Positions 33,771-42,948 of a DNA stretch of 64,000 bases are shown one piece after another. The DNA lies in the NCBI RefSeq assembly GCF_018139695.1, contig NZ_JAGSOG010000006.1:1-64000 (forward strand), read 5' to 3'. The DNA comes from Actinospica durhamensis. GTDB lineage: Bacteria; Actinomycetota; Actinomycetes; Streptomycetales; Catenulisporaceae. The notes under the pieces were generated by a model. That model worked only from the letters and a program-made list of their open reading frames with translations. It was not told the origin of the DNA and did no database searches. The position numbers and the translations under genes were made by a program. How positions within the stretch are numbered: the stretch's first letter is position 1; every line of letters starts with the position of its first letter.

Positions 33771-35999
33771 ATGTCAGATACGCTCCGCGCACGGCGGCGG
33801 CGCTCCCTGCAGAGCGCGCGGCGATGGACTACGGCGGCGGTGGCCGCCGGGATGGTGATCGCGACGGCGGCTCAGGCCGACGCCGCGAGTGCCGGCACCG
33901 CGAAGGTGCAGGCCGCGTCCACACATACACACGGTTCGGCGGCGGCCAGGGCGGCTGCCGGGCTCGCGGCCGACACCGGCCAGGGTTCGCCCACGTACTA
34001 CGACAGCGGCCTGGACCCGACCCCGTACATGGGCTGGAACACCTACTACGCCCTCGGCGGCGCTCCGACCGAGAGCTCGGTGGAGAACGTCGCGGACTTC
34101 CTGCTCAGCAGCGGCCTGGCCTCCTCCGGCTACGACTACGTCTGGCTCGACGGCGGCTGGCAGGCCTCGACCCCGCGCAACGCGCAGGGGGAGCTGGTCG
34201 CGAACCCGACCGAGTTCCCCGACGGCATCGCGGCATTGGCGGGCTGGCTGCACGCACGCGGCCTGAAGCTCGGCATCTACACCGACGCCGGCGTGTACAA
34301 CAGCGCCGACTGCGGCCTCGCCAGCGGCGGCCACTACCAGCAGGACGCGGACGAGTTCGCCTCCTGGGGCGTGGACGCGATCAAGGTCGACTTCCTGTGC
34401 GGCATCGCCGAGGACATGGATCCCGGTCCGGCCTACGCGCAGTTCAGCCAGGCGGTCGCGCAGTCCGGCCGGAAGATGCTGCTGAACCTGTGCAACCCGC
34501 TGACCTCGGACTGGGGCGAGCCGAACCCGTCCTCCTACGACGCCTGGGACAACTACACCTTCGGGCCGACGCTCGCCGACTCCTGGCGCACGGACACGGA
34601 CATCGCCTACGGCACCCCGACGGCCGGTGAGTTCCCCTACGTCCTGCGCAACATCGACGACAACGAGGCGCATCCGGAGGCCGAGGGCCCGGGCCACTAC
34701 AACGACCCGGACTACCTCCTGCCGATGCGTCAGCTCTCCGGCGGGGGATACGAGCTCGACGAGACCCAGTCGACCTCCCAGTTCGAGATGTGGGCCGAGA
34801 TGGGCTCGCCGCTCGTGCTCGGCTCCGACCCGCGGACGCTGCCGACGAGCATGCTCGACGTGCTGGAGAACCCGGAGATCCTGGCCGTGGACCAGGACCC
34901 GCTCGACATCCAGGGCGTGGCGATCGACTCGACCTCCACCGGCACCGTGTACAGCAAGGTCCTGTCGGGCAGCGGACGGCGCGCCGTCGTCCTGCTCAAC
35001 CGCTCGGACACCGCGCAGAGCATGAGCGTCCAGTTCGCGCAGGCCGGCCTGAGCGGCAGCGTCTCCGTCCGCGACCTCACCGCGCGCCAAGGCCTTGGCT
35101 CGTTCACCACCTCGTACACGACCACGGTTCCGGCCGACGGCACCGCGATGCTGCTGCTCACCGGCACCGACGCGCTCCCGGGCAGCAGCCTGGGCGGCCA
35201 GGCGAGCGCCGATCCGGCCCTGGTGCACGTGAACGACGCCGATTCCGCGGCGTTCGTGCGCGGCGCCGACGGCGGGCCCGAGGAGCAGACCACGACGAAC
35301 TCCGGAGCGTGGTCCGGCACCTGGACCGAGCTCGGCGGCCCGACCGGCGGCGAGATCGTCGGACAGCCCGCGGCCTATGCGAACGCCGACGGATCGCTCG
35401 ACGTGTTCGTTCTCGGCACCGACGCGCAGGTCTACCGGAACACGTTCGCCGACGGCGCATGGCAGGGGTGGAGTTCGCTCGGCGGCAGCCTGGCCGACGC
35501 CCCGACGGTGGCCTACACCGGTCCGAACGCGTGGACCCTGGTCGGTACCGGCACCGACGGACAGATCTGGACGCTGACGGCGACCGGCGGCTGGAGCGCG
35601 CTGAGCCCGCCGACCGGCCTGTCCGTCTACGGCCGGCCCTCGGCGGTGACGGACGGCACGACCACGTACGTCGCGGTGCGCACCGACGACGACTCGGTCT
35701 GGCTCGACACGTCCAGCGCCGCGGGGCAGTGGTCCGGCTGGACCGGGCTGGGCGGAACCGTGAGCGACAGCCCGACCCTGCTCGAGACCGAGGGCCGTGT
35801 CTACCTGTTCGCCCGGGCTTCGGACTACACGACCTGGGAGGACAACCTGACCTCCGGCTCATGGAGCGGCTGGTTCGAGCGCGCCGAGTTCACCAGTGAC
35901 GTCTACAACGGCTCCTTCGGAGCCGCGGCCGGCGACGACGGCCACGCCTGGATCACCTACCGCGGCATCGACGGCCAGGTCCACCTGATCGAGCTCTGA
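33771..35999 (+). CDS. secreted GH27 alpha-galactosidase with C-terminal lectin-like propeller
   Basis: 742 residues from ATG 33771 (GGAG 10 nt upstream). A signal peptide covers about 10-43 (ARRWTTAAVAAGMVIATAA). The GH27 barrel is about 75-370: TPYMGWNTYYALGG, YVWLDGGWQ, GIYTDAGVY, then the nucleophile D207 in IKVDFLCG, and RTDTDIAYG with the likely acid/base D277. A C-terminal beta domain about 380-465 follows (VLLNRSDTAQSMSVQF). Residues about 505-742 are repeats of the type GTWTELGGPTGGEI and QWSGWTGLGGTVSD, which form a PLL-like beta-propeller, probably for carbohydrate binding. It releases galactose from alpha-galactosides outside the cell, upstream of the importer at 36108. Confidence 0.93.
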   Translation: MSDTLRARRRRSLQSARRWTTAAVAAGMVIATAAQADAASAGTAKVQAASTHTHGSAAARAAAGLAADTGQGSPTYYDSGLDPTPYMGWNTYYALGGAPTESSVENVADFLLSSGLASSGYDYVWLDGGWQASTPRNAQGELVANPTEFPDGIAALAGWLHARGLKLGIYTDAGVYNSADCGLASGGHYQQDADEFASWGVDAIKVDFLCGIAEDMDPGPAYAQFSQAVAQSGRKMLLNLCNPLTSDWGEPNPSSYDAWDNYTFGPTLADSWRTDTDIAYGTPTAGEFPYVLRNIDDNEAHPEAEGPGHYNDPDYLLPMRQLSGGGYELDETQSTSQFEMWAEMGSPLVLGSDPRTLPTSMLDVLENPEILAVDQDPLDIQGVAIDSTSTGTVYSKVLSGSGRRAVVLLNRSDTAQSMSVQFAQAGLSGSVSVRDLTARQGLGSFTTSYTTTVPADGTAMLLLTGTDALPGSSLGGQASADPALVHVNDADSAAFVRGADGGPEEQTTTNSGAWSGTWTELGGPTGGEIVGQPAAYANADGSLDVFVLGTDAQVYRNTFADGAWQGWSSLGGSLADAPTVAYTGPNAWTLVGTGTDGQIWTLTATGGWSALSPPTGLSVYGRPSAVTDGTTTYVAVRTDDDSVWLDTSSAAGQWSGWTGLGGTVSDSPTLLETEGRVYLFARASDYTTWEDNLTSGSWSGWFERAEFTSDVYNGSFGAAAGDDGHAWITYRGIDGQVHLIEL

Positions 36000-36023
36000 A
36001 CCGGGCTTCGCATCGAACGCCCC

Positions 36024-36052
36024 GGGCCGCGCTCCGCGCGGGATCGCGGCCC
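36024..36052 (+). terminator. weak hairpin after the GH27 gene
   Basis: An 8-bp stem GGGCCGCG/CGCGGCCC with a 13-nt loop, 24 bp after the stop and before the binding-protein gene at 36108. It may reduce read-through rather than stop it. Confidence 0.5.
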
Positions 36053-36107
36053 AGGGCCACCGTCTGCTTTCTTCGGGCACCACCTCACCTTTCACCGGGA
36101 GTCATCC

Positions 36108-37394
36108 ATGTCCAGCTACACCGTTTCGCGTCGCGGCCTGTTGGCCGGAGCGGGGGCCGTGGGCGCCGCCGCCGCGCTCAGCGGCTGCGCGACGGCCACC
36201 GCGCCGGCCGGTTCGACCCAGCAGGGCGGCGCGGTCACCCTCCAGTCGGACCTGTCCTCACCTCTGGCCGAGCAGGCGATGCAGTCACTGGTCGCCGCGT
36301 ACAGCAAGCAGAGCAAGTACACCGTGAAGCTCAACACGGTCGCGGCCACCACCTACCAGCCGCTGCTCCCGACGTATCTGACCTCTGCGAACCCGCCGGA
36401 CATCTACACCTGGTACGCGGGCAACGACGCGGACCACTACTCCTCGCAGGGCCTGCTGCTCGACGTCAGCTCCGCCTGGAAGACCATGGACAACTACCAG
36501 CCCGCGCTCAAGACCCTGAGCACCGACGCGGCCGGCAAGCAGATATTCGTGCCCACCGACTACTACTGGTGGGGTGTGTTCTACCGCAAGTCGCAGTTCG
36601 CCAAGTGGGGCCTCGGCGAGCCGAAGACCTGGTCGGACTTCGTGAACGCGTGCGCGACCATCAAGGCCAAGGGCGCGATCCCGATCGGCCTCGGCGCGGG
36701 CACCGGCACCGCCTGGGTGGCCGCGGCCTGGTTCGACTACCTCAACATCCGGCTCAACGGCGCCGACTTCCACCGGGATCTGCTCCAGGGCAAGCACAGC
36801 TTCACCGACCCCAAGGTGGTCGACGTCTTCACCACCTGGAAGCAGGTGCTGCCCTACTTCGACCCCAACGGCACCGCGGTCAGCTGGCAGGAGGCCTCGA
36901 ACCAGCTGCTCAACGGCAAGTGCGGGATGCTGCTGACCGGCACCTTCTTCGCCGACGCGGTGCCGAAGGGCTCGATCGACGACCTGGACTTCTTCAAGTT
37001 CCCGGTGATCGACCCCTCCGTCCCGGACGCCGAGGAAGCGCCGACCGACGGCCTGTTCGCGAGCTCCAAGACGCACAACGCCGCGGCCGTGCTCGACTTC
37101 ATGACCTGGATGGCGACGCCGACGGCGCAGAACCTGTGGACGGCGACCTCCTCCGGCACGGTCATCCCGGCCAACCCGCAGGCCACCGCTCCGTCCTCGG
37201 CGCTGGTGCAGAAGGGCAAGTCGATGCTGGCCGAGGCCGCCCAGCTGACCCAGTTCTTCAACCGCGACTCGACCGACGCGCTGCAGAACACGGCGAACAC
37301 CGCGCTGATCGACTTCATCCAGAACCCCGGCAAGCTCAGCTCGATTCTGACGACCTGGCAGTCCCAGGCGGAGCAGGTGTGGAAGACCGCATGA
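36108..37394 (+). CDS. sugar ABC transporter solute-binding lipoprotein (Tat-type signal)
   Basis: 428 residues. A twin-arginine lipoprotein signal SRRGLLAGAGAVGAAAALSGC (RR at 8-9, lipidated C27) is followed by a family-1 binding protein fold (ANPPDIYTWYAGNDADHYSS, IFVPTDYYWWGVFYRKSQF, NQLLNGKCGMLLTGTFF). It probably binds galactosides, since GH27 lies before it and GH36 at the end of the same operon. The gene overlaps the first permease by 4 bp (ATGA). As in island A, no ATPase gene is present. Confidence 0.93.
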   Translation: MSSYTVSRRGLLAGAGAVGAAAALSGCATATAPAGSTQQGGAVTLQSDLSSPLAEQAMQSLVAAYSKQSKYTVKLNTVAATTYQPLLPTYLTSANPPDIYTWYAGNDADHYSSQGLLLDVSSAWKTMDNYQPALKTLSTDAAGKQIFVPTDYYWWGVFYRKSQFAKWGLGEPKTWSDFVNACATIKAKGAIPIGLGAGTGTAWVAAAWFDYLNIRLNGADFHRDLLQGKHSFTDPKVVDVFTTWKQVLPYFDPNGTAVSWQEASNQLLNGKCGMLLTGTFFADAVPKGSIDDLDFFKFPVIDPSVPDAEEAPTDGLFASSKTHNAAAVLDFMTWMATPTAQNLWTATSSGTVIPANPQATAPSSALVQKGKSMLAEAAQLTQFFNRDSTDALQNTANTALIDFIQNPGKLSSILTTWQSQAEQVWKTA

Positions 37395-38338
37395 CCGTCG
37401 CGACAACCGAGGCGCGACCCGTGACCGCCGCGCTGCGCGCGGCGGTCCGGCCCCGCCGTCCACACCGGCGCGGGCCCTCGCGCCCGTCCCCGCTCATCAT
37501 CGGGTTCGTCCTGATCCCGCTGCTGGTGGAAGCGGTCAGCGTGTTCTGGCCGGCCATCCAGGGCTTCTACATCTCGCTGACCCACTGGAACGGCGTGAAC
37601 CCGCCGACCTTCGCGGGCCTGGCCAACTACCGGCAGATGGCCGGCGACCCGGTCTTCCGCAAGGCGCTGGAGGACACCGCGCTGTGGCTGGTGCTCTTCG
37701 GCGGGCTGTCCGCGGCCGGCGGGCTCGGCGCGGCGCTGTTCCTGCAGCGCGAGCGCCGCGGTATCGCGATCTACCGGGCGGCGCTGTTCCTGCCCGTCGT
37801 CTTCTCGCTGACGGCCACCGCGCTGATGTGGCAGACCCTGTACCAGCCGAACGGCGTGCTCAACGGGGTGCTCTCCGCCGTCGGACTCGGCGGCTGGCAG
37901 CACGCGTGGCTGGCGAACCCGAGCACCGCGCTCTACGCGCAGATCGTGCCCGCGCTCTGGCGCGAGATCGGCTACGTCATGGTGCTCTACCTGGCCGGGC
38001 TCAAGGGGATCGACCCGGCGCTCTACGAGGCGGCCAAGGTGGACGGCGCGTCGGCCTGGCAGCAGTTCCGGAACGTGACCCTGCCTCAGCTGCGCAGCGT
38101 CAACGCCGTGGTGGTCTCGGTGATCATCATCGACTCGCTGCGTTCGTTCGACGTGGTCTGGTCGCTGACCCAGGGCGGGCCCTACAACTCCTCGCAGCTG
38201 CTCAGCACGTACATGTACCAGACCGCCTTCGTGAACACCGACTTCGGCTACGGCTGCGCCCTGGCCGTGGCGATCTTCGTGCTCGCGTTCGGCGTCATCG
38301 TCAGCTACCTGGTCCGCGCATTCAAGGAGAGCGACTGA
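37391..38338 (+). CDS. alpha-galactoside ABC transporter permease (MalF/UgpA type)
   Basis: 315 residues from ATG 37391, overlapping the binding-protein stop by 4 bp. A basic N-terminal tail (AAVRPRRPHRRGPSRPS), about six membrane helices starting at PLIIGFVLIPLLVEAVSVFW, and the EAA loop YEAAKVDGASAWQQFRNVTL are visible. It forms the channel with the permease at 38338. Confidence 0.95.
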   Translation: MTVATTEARPVTAALRAAVRPRRPHRRGPSRPSPLIIGFVLIPLLVEAVSVFWPAIQGFYISLTHWNGVNPPTFAGLANYRQMAGDPVFRKALEDTALWLVLFGGLSAAGGLGAALFLQRERRGIAIYRAALFLPVVFSLTATALMWQTLYQPNGVLNGVLSAVGLGGWQHAWLANPSTALYAQIVPALWREIGYVMVLYLAGLKGIDPALYEAAKVDGASAWQQFRNVTLPQLRSVNAVVVSVIIIDSLRSFDVVWSLTQGGPYNSSQLLSTYMYQTAFVNTDFGYGCALAVAIFVLAFGVIVSYLVRAFKESD

Positions 38339-39222
38339 TGGCCGCCACCGTCTCCCCGGACTCCCTCGCCGCGCGCCCGGCCAGAGCGCGCCGGCCGCTC
38401 GGCAAGCGGCTGCGCACGATCGGGTTCCACACCGGCGCGAGCGCGCTCTCGCTGCTGTGGTTCCTGCCGATCGCGCTGATCCTGGTGATCAGCTTCCGCT
38501 CGACCGACGACGTGCTCGGCAACGGCCTCAACGCCCTGCCGCACTCCTTCGCCCCGGACAACTACAGCGCGGCCTGGTCCGGCGGCGGGATGCAGCAGGC
38601 GCTGATCAACAGCGCGATCGTGAGCGTTCCGGCCGTCGCGCTGACGCTGCTGCTCGCCTCGATGGCGGCCTTCGCGCTCAGCCGCTACAAGATCCCGCTG
38701 CGCCGCACGCTGATCCTGGTGATGCTCGGCGGCAACCTGCTGCCCCCGCAGATCCTGCTGGTGCCGGTGGCGAAGCTGAGCCAGGTGTTCGGCCTCTACG
38801 ACTCGCTGCCCACGCTGATCGCGGTGGAGGTGGGCTTCGGCCTCGGCTTCTACGTGTTCGTGCTGCAGGGCTTCATGCGCACGATCCCGGCCGAGATCCA
38901 GCAGGCCGCGCTGCTCGACGGCGCGGGGGCGTTCCAGATCTACTGGCGGATCGTGCTGCCGCTCACCCGCCCGGCCCTTGCGGCGCTCGGCGCGCTCTCG
39001 TTCACCTGGGTCTTCAACGACCTGCTGTGGCCGATCACGGTGCTGATCACCCAGTCCAAGATGCCGGTCACCCCGGCGCTGCTGAGCCTGCAGGGTCAGT
39101 ACGTGTCGTACTGGAACGTGATCGCGGCCGGCTCGGTCATCGCCGCGATCCCGACCGTGGCCGTGTTCCTGCGCTTCCAGCGCCACTTCATCGCCGGCCT
39201 GAACCTGGGAGCCGTCAAGTGA
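38338..39222 (+). CDS. alpha-galactoside ABC transporter permease (MalG type)
   Basis: 294 residues from ATG 38338 (TGATG junction with the partner gene). Membrane helices begin at ALSLLWFLPIALILVISF; the EAA-type loop is IQQAALLDGAGAFQIYWRIV. The second channel subunit. Its TGA overlaps the GTG of the GH36 gene by 4 bp. Confidence 0.95.
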   Translation: MAATVSPDSLAARPARARRPLGKRLRTIGFHTGASALSLLWFLPIALILVISFRSTDDVLGNGLNALPHSFAPDNYSAAWSGGGMQQALINSAIVSVPAVALTLLLASMAAFALSRYKIPLRRTLILVMLGGNLLPPQILLVPVAKLSQVFGLYDSLPTLIAVEVGFGLGFYVFVLQGFMRTIPAEIQQAALLDGAGAFQIYWRIVLPLTRPALAALGALSFTWVFNDLLWPITVLITQSKMPVTPALLSLQGQYVSYWNVIAAGSVIAAIPTVAVFLRFQRHFIAGLNLGAVK

Positions 39223-41312
39223 ACCGTTGGACTCTGCGCACCGCGACGAGCTCCTACACCGTCGAAGTGCCCGAACACGGTCGGTGGGCCGAGCTGTCGG
39301 CCTGGGGACCGATCGGCGTGGAGGACGGCCCGTCCCCGCTGGCCGGGCACGGCCGGACCCCGTTCCGCACGGCGGCCGACGCCGCCCCGGCCGAGTACCT
39401 CCCGTTCGGGCTGCGGCCGTTCGGCGGCGCGGAACTGGATGTGCGCCGGCCGGGCGGCGAGCGCGGCAGCTGGTGGACCTTCGCCGGCGAGCGGAGCGCG
39501 GACGCGGGGGAGCTTCGGCTGGCGTTCGCCGACGAGCAGCTCGGCCTCGAAGCCGAGCTGTGCTACCGCGTCGTGCCCGGCACCGACGTGATCCGGCGCT
39601 GGGTCGAACTGGCCAACACCGGCGAGGGCGACCTGCTGGCGCACCGGCTGGACTCCGCCGCGGTCAACGTCCCGGTGTCCGCGGGCGCCCGGCTGACCTA
39701 CCTGGTCGGGCAGTGGGTGCAGGAGTTCAGGCTCGAGCAGGTGGAGCTGGAGCGCGGCGGGTTCGCCCTCGGCAGCACCCAGGGCGTGTCAGGCCACGAG
39801 TACGCGCCGTGGCTGGCCGTGCAGGACTCCGCGGACGCGGACGGCCCGGCGACGCCGACCTGGGGGGTCTCGCTCGCCTGGTCCGGCTCCTGGCACATCG
39901 ACGCGCAGGTGGACTCCGGTCGGCTGCTGCGGGTGCGGGCCGGCCGCGAGCCGCACGAGGGCGAGGTGCTGCTGCCCGCCGGCAGTACCCTGACGACTCC
40001 GCACCTGCTGCTCGCGTTCAGCCAGGAAGGCCTCGGCGGCCTGGCCCGGGTCTGGCACGCGCACGAGCGGCTGGAGAGCGGGGAACGGGGCCTGCGGCCG
40101 CGGCCGGTGCTCTACAACTCGTGGGAGGCCACCGGATTCGACGTGGAGCAGGACGGGCAGCTCGAGCTCGCCGGCATCGCCGCCTCGCTCGGCGCCGAAC
40201 TGTTCGTCGTGGACGACGGCTGGTTCACCGACCGCCCCGACGACACGGCCGGGCTCGGCGACTGGGAGCCGGACCCCGCGGCGTTCCCCGACGGCTTCGG
40301 CGCCTTCGTCGAGAAGGTCCGCGGTCTCGGACTGGACTTCGGCCTCTGGGTGGAGCCGGAGGCGGTCAGCCCCGGATCGCGCCTGCTCGCCGAGCACCCC
40401 GACTGGGTCTACGGGATCGACGGCCGCCCGGTCACGCTGATCCGCAACCAGCTCCTGCTCGACCTCGGCCGCGAGGAGGTCTGCGCGCACGTGCTCTCCT
40501 GGCTGCGCAAGCTGCTGACCGACTATCCGATCAGCTATCTGAAGTGGGACATGAACCGCCCGCCGACCGAGCGCGGCCGCCGCGGCGATCCGCTCCCGCG
40601 CGCCCTCGATCTGGACGCCGGGCACGTGGCCAACTACCACCGGATCCTGAGCACGCTGCGCCGCGAGCATCCGCACGTGCTGGTCGAGGGCTGCGCCGGC
40701 GGGGGAGGGCGCGCCGACGCGGCCGCCGTCGCCGCCACCGACGTCGTGTGGCCCAGCGACAACACCGGCCCGCAGGACCGGCTGGCGATCCAGTACGGCT
40801 TCCTGCACGCCCACGCGCCGCAGGTGATGAGCTCCTGGGTCACCGATTCCGCAGGGTACTTCGACACCCGGCCGCGCTCGCTGCGCTTCCGCTTCGTCAC
40901 CGCGATGGCCGGCGTCCTCGGCATCGGCGCCGACATCAGGGCCTGGTCGGCTGAGGAGCGTGCCGAGGCCGCGCAGTGGATCGCGCGCTACAAGGGGTGG
41001 CGTGAGACCCTGCACCGGGGCGAGGTCCATCTCCTCGGCGCTCCGCGCGAGGACACCTGCGGGGTGCAGTACTCGGCCCCGGACGGCTCGCACGAGATCG
41101 TCCTGGCCTGGAACAGCGGCGCGCTCGGCGGGCTGCCGCTGCTGCCCGGGCGCCCGGACCGGCTGCGGCTGCGCGGGCTCGACCCCGCCGCGCGCTATCG
41201 GGACGAGTCCACCGGCGTCGAGTACGGCGCGATCCATCTGACCCATGCCGGACTTCCCTGCGCGTGGCGTCCCGGATTCGACGCCGACGCGGTGGTACTG
41301 CGGCGATGCTGA
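39219..41312 (+). CDS. cytoplasmic GH36 alpha-galactosidase
   Basis: 697 residues from GTG 39219 (GTGA overlap with the permease), without a signal peptide. The N-terminal beta supersandwich is about 1-280. The barrel carries LYNSWEATGFDVEQDGQLEL, LFVVDDGWFTDR and LGDWEPDPAAFPDGF, the nucleophile D444 in YLKWDMNRPPTERG, CAGGGGRADAAAVA and the acid/base D514 in WPSDNTGPQDRL; the C-terminal beta domain ends the protein. It matches the GH36 melibiase/raffinase layout and length. It hydrolyses imported melibiose- or raffinose-type sugars to galactose, which the genes from 41407 on would oxidise. Confidence 0.95.
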   Translation: MNRWTLRTATSSYTVEVPEHGRWAELSAWGPIGVEDGPSPLAGHGRTPFRTAADAAPAEYLPFGLRPFGGAELDVRRPGGERGSWWTFAGERSADAGELRLAFADEQLGLEAELCYRVVPGTDVIRRWVELANTGEGDLLAHRLDSAAVNVPVSAGARLTYLVGQWVQEFRLEQVELERGGFALGSTQGVSGHEYAPWLAVQDSADADGPATPTWGVSLAWSGSWHIDAQVDSGRLLRVRAGREPHEGEVLLPAGSTLTTPHLLLAFSQEGLGGLARVWHAHERLESGERGLRPRPVLYNSWEATGFDVEQDGQLELAGIAASLGAELFVVDDGWFTDRPDDTAGLGDWEPDPAAFPDGFGAFVEKVRGLGLDFGLWVEPEAVSPGSRLLAEHPDWVYGIDGRPVTLIRNQLLLDLGREEVCAHVLSWLRKLLTDYPISYLKWDMNRPPTERGRRGDPLPRALDLDAGHVANYHRILSTLRREHPHVLVEGCAGGGGRADAAAVAATDVVWPSDNTGPQDRLAIQYGFLHAHAPQVMSSWVTDSAGYFDTRPRSLRFRFVTAMAGVLGIGADIRAWSAEERAEAAQWIARYKGWRETLHRGEVHLLGAPREDTCGVQYSAPDGSHEIVLAWNSGALGGLPLLPGRPDRLRLRGLDPAARYRDESTGVEYGAIHLTHAGLPCAWRPGFDADAVVLRRC

Positions 41313-41406
41313 GGGCGCGGCGCACCACGCCCGAAGCGAGTAAAGATGCTTCATTACTGTACGTCTGATCAGAACCCGGTGTCCGGGAGTGAGGAGCCAG
41401 CGCCCG

Positions 41407-42195
41407 ATGAGTGAGCGTGCAAGCGGCGGCGCGGCGAGCGGCGTGTCCGTCGGCCCGGGCGGAGGCGGGGTCGCCGTGGTCACCGGCGCCGCGTCCGGGA
41501 TCGGGGCGGCGACGGCCGAACGCCTCGCGGCGGACGGCGCCGCCGTCGTCCTCGCCGACACCTCGGCCACGGGTGAAGCGGTCGCCCGGCGGATCACCGA
41601 CGCCGGGGGCCGCGCGGCCTTCGTGCGGGCCGACGTCGCGGCCGAGGCGGACTGGGCGCGCGTCATCGAGGCCGCACACGCCTTCGGGCCGGTGGACGTC
41701 CTGGTCAGCAACGCGTTCACGGTCGACGTCGCCGCCGCGCACGAGACCACCCGCGACTCCTGGGACCGGCAGCTGGGGGTCAACCTCACCGGCGCGTTCC
41801 TGGGTGTGCGCGCGGTCCTGCCGGAGATGCGGGAACACGGCGGCAGCGTGGTGCTGGTCTCCTCGGTGCACGCCCGCTTCGGCCTGCCCGGCCACCCGGC
41901 CTACGCCGCCACCAAGGGAGCGCTGCTCGCGCTGTGCGGTCAGCTCGCGGTCGAGTACGCGCCGCGCGTGCGCGTCAACGCCGTCCTGCCCGGACCGGTG
42001 ATGACCGCCGCGTGGGACAGGGTCGAAGAGGCCGACCGCGAACTGAGCATCCGCTCCACCCCCGCCGGGCGCTTCGGCACCGCGGCGGAGGTGGCGGCCG
42101 CGGTCGCCTTCCTGGCCGGACCCGAGGCCTCGTTCATCACCGGGGCGAGCCTCGTGGTCGACGGCGGCTGGTCCGTCGCCAAAGCCTCGGCCTGA
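41407..42195 (+). CDS. SDR-family dehydrogenase, probable D-galactose 1-dehydrogenase
   Basis: 262 residues from ATG 41407 (GAGGAG 11 nt upstream; GTG 41389 is a less likely start). Classical SDR features: TGAASGIG near residue 26, Ser in VLVSSVHARF, and the Y166-x3-K170 pair in PAYAATKGAL; C-terminal DGGWS tail. Cofactor NAD(P). Its position between alpha-galactosidase and galactonate genes suggests oxidation of galactose to galactonolactone, the first step of the De Ley-Doudoroff route. The substrate is inferred from context. The 94-bp gap before it, with an AT-richer patch at about 41340-41372, could hold a separate promoter. Confidence 0.85.
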   Translation: MSERASGGAASGVSVGPGGGGVAVVTGAASGIGAATAERLAADGAAVVLADTSATGEAVARRITDAGGRAAFVRADVAAEADWARVIEAAHAFGPVDVLVSNAFTVDVAAAHETTRDSWDRQLGVNLTGAFLGVRAVLPEMREHGGSVVLVSSVHARFGLPGHPAYAATKGALLALCGQLAVEYAPRVRVNAVLPGPVMTAAWDRVEEADRELSIRSTPAGRFGTAAEVAAAVAFLAGPEASFITGASLVVDGGWSVAKASA

Positions 42196-42237
42196 GACTC
42201 AGTCCTGGAACTCGAAAGAAGTAAGGACACGTAGGAC

Positions 42238-42948
42238 ATGTCGCTGTATGGAAACCGCGGGGTGCACGGCCAGACCGTGGACACCATCGCCCGCCGCGTG
42301 CTCAGCGGCACGCTGCCGGAGGGCGCCACGCTCGACCTCGGCGAGCTGCAGGAGGAGCTCGGCGTCAGCCTGACCGCCCTGCGCGAGTCGCTCAAGGTGC
42401 TGGCGGCCAAGGGACTGGTGGACGCCCGCCAGAAGCGAGGCACCTACGTGCGCCCGCGCGCGGACTGGAATCTGCTCGACCCGGACGTGCTGCGCTGGCA
42501 GTTCAGCGCGGAGGCCGACACCTCGCTGCTGCGCAGCCTCGACGAGGTGCGCGGCATCATCGAGCCGGCCGCGGTGCGCCTGGCCGCGGCGCGGCGCACC
42601 GACGAGGACCTCGCCCGGCTCGACGCCGCACTGGAGGCGATGTCCGGCGCGGGCACGCCGCGCGCCGAGGTCGACGCGGACCTCTCCTTCCACCGCGCGC
42701 TGCTCAGCGCGACGCACAACGAACTGCTCGACCGGATGCAGACCGTGCTCGAGTCCGCGCTCGCCGCCCGCGACCAGCTGGTGCACGGCACCGCGGACGT
42801 GTCCGACGACCCGGTGCCCAGCCACCGCGCGGTCCTCGACGCGGTGCGGGTGCGCGACGCGGATGCGGCCGAGGCGGCCATGCGCGCCCTGCTCGACAAG
42901 GCGGTCACCGACGAAGAGCGGGTGCGCCCTGGATCGGACGGCAAGTGA
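42238..42948 (+). CDS. FadR/GntR-type regulator of galactonate genes (DgoR-like)
   Basis: 236 residues. A winged helix at about 12-75 (TVDTIARRVLSGTLPEGATL, GVSLTALRESLKVLAAKGLV, KRGTYVRPR) is followed by the WNLLDPDVLRW link and an FCD ligand domain (AAVRLAAARR, VDADLSFHRALLSATHNELL, SHRAVLDAVRVRDADAAEAA). The architecture and link are those of E. coli DgoR, which represses the dgo operon until galactonate binds. It sits inside the operon, its stop overlapping the dehydratase GTG by 4 bp, so autoregulation is expected. The operator is not identified. Confidence 0.9.
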   Translation: MSLYGNRGVHGQTVDTIARRVLSGTLPEGATLDLGELQEELGVSLTALRESLKVLAAKGLVDARQKRGTYVRPRADWNLLDPDVLRWQFSAEADTSLLRSLDEVRGIIEPAAVRLAAARRTDEDLARLDAALEAMSGAGTPRAEVDADLSFHRALLSATHNELLDRMQTVLESALAARDQLVHGTADVSDDPVPSHRAVLDAVRVRDADAAEAAMRALLDKAVTDEERVRPGSDGK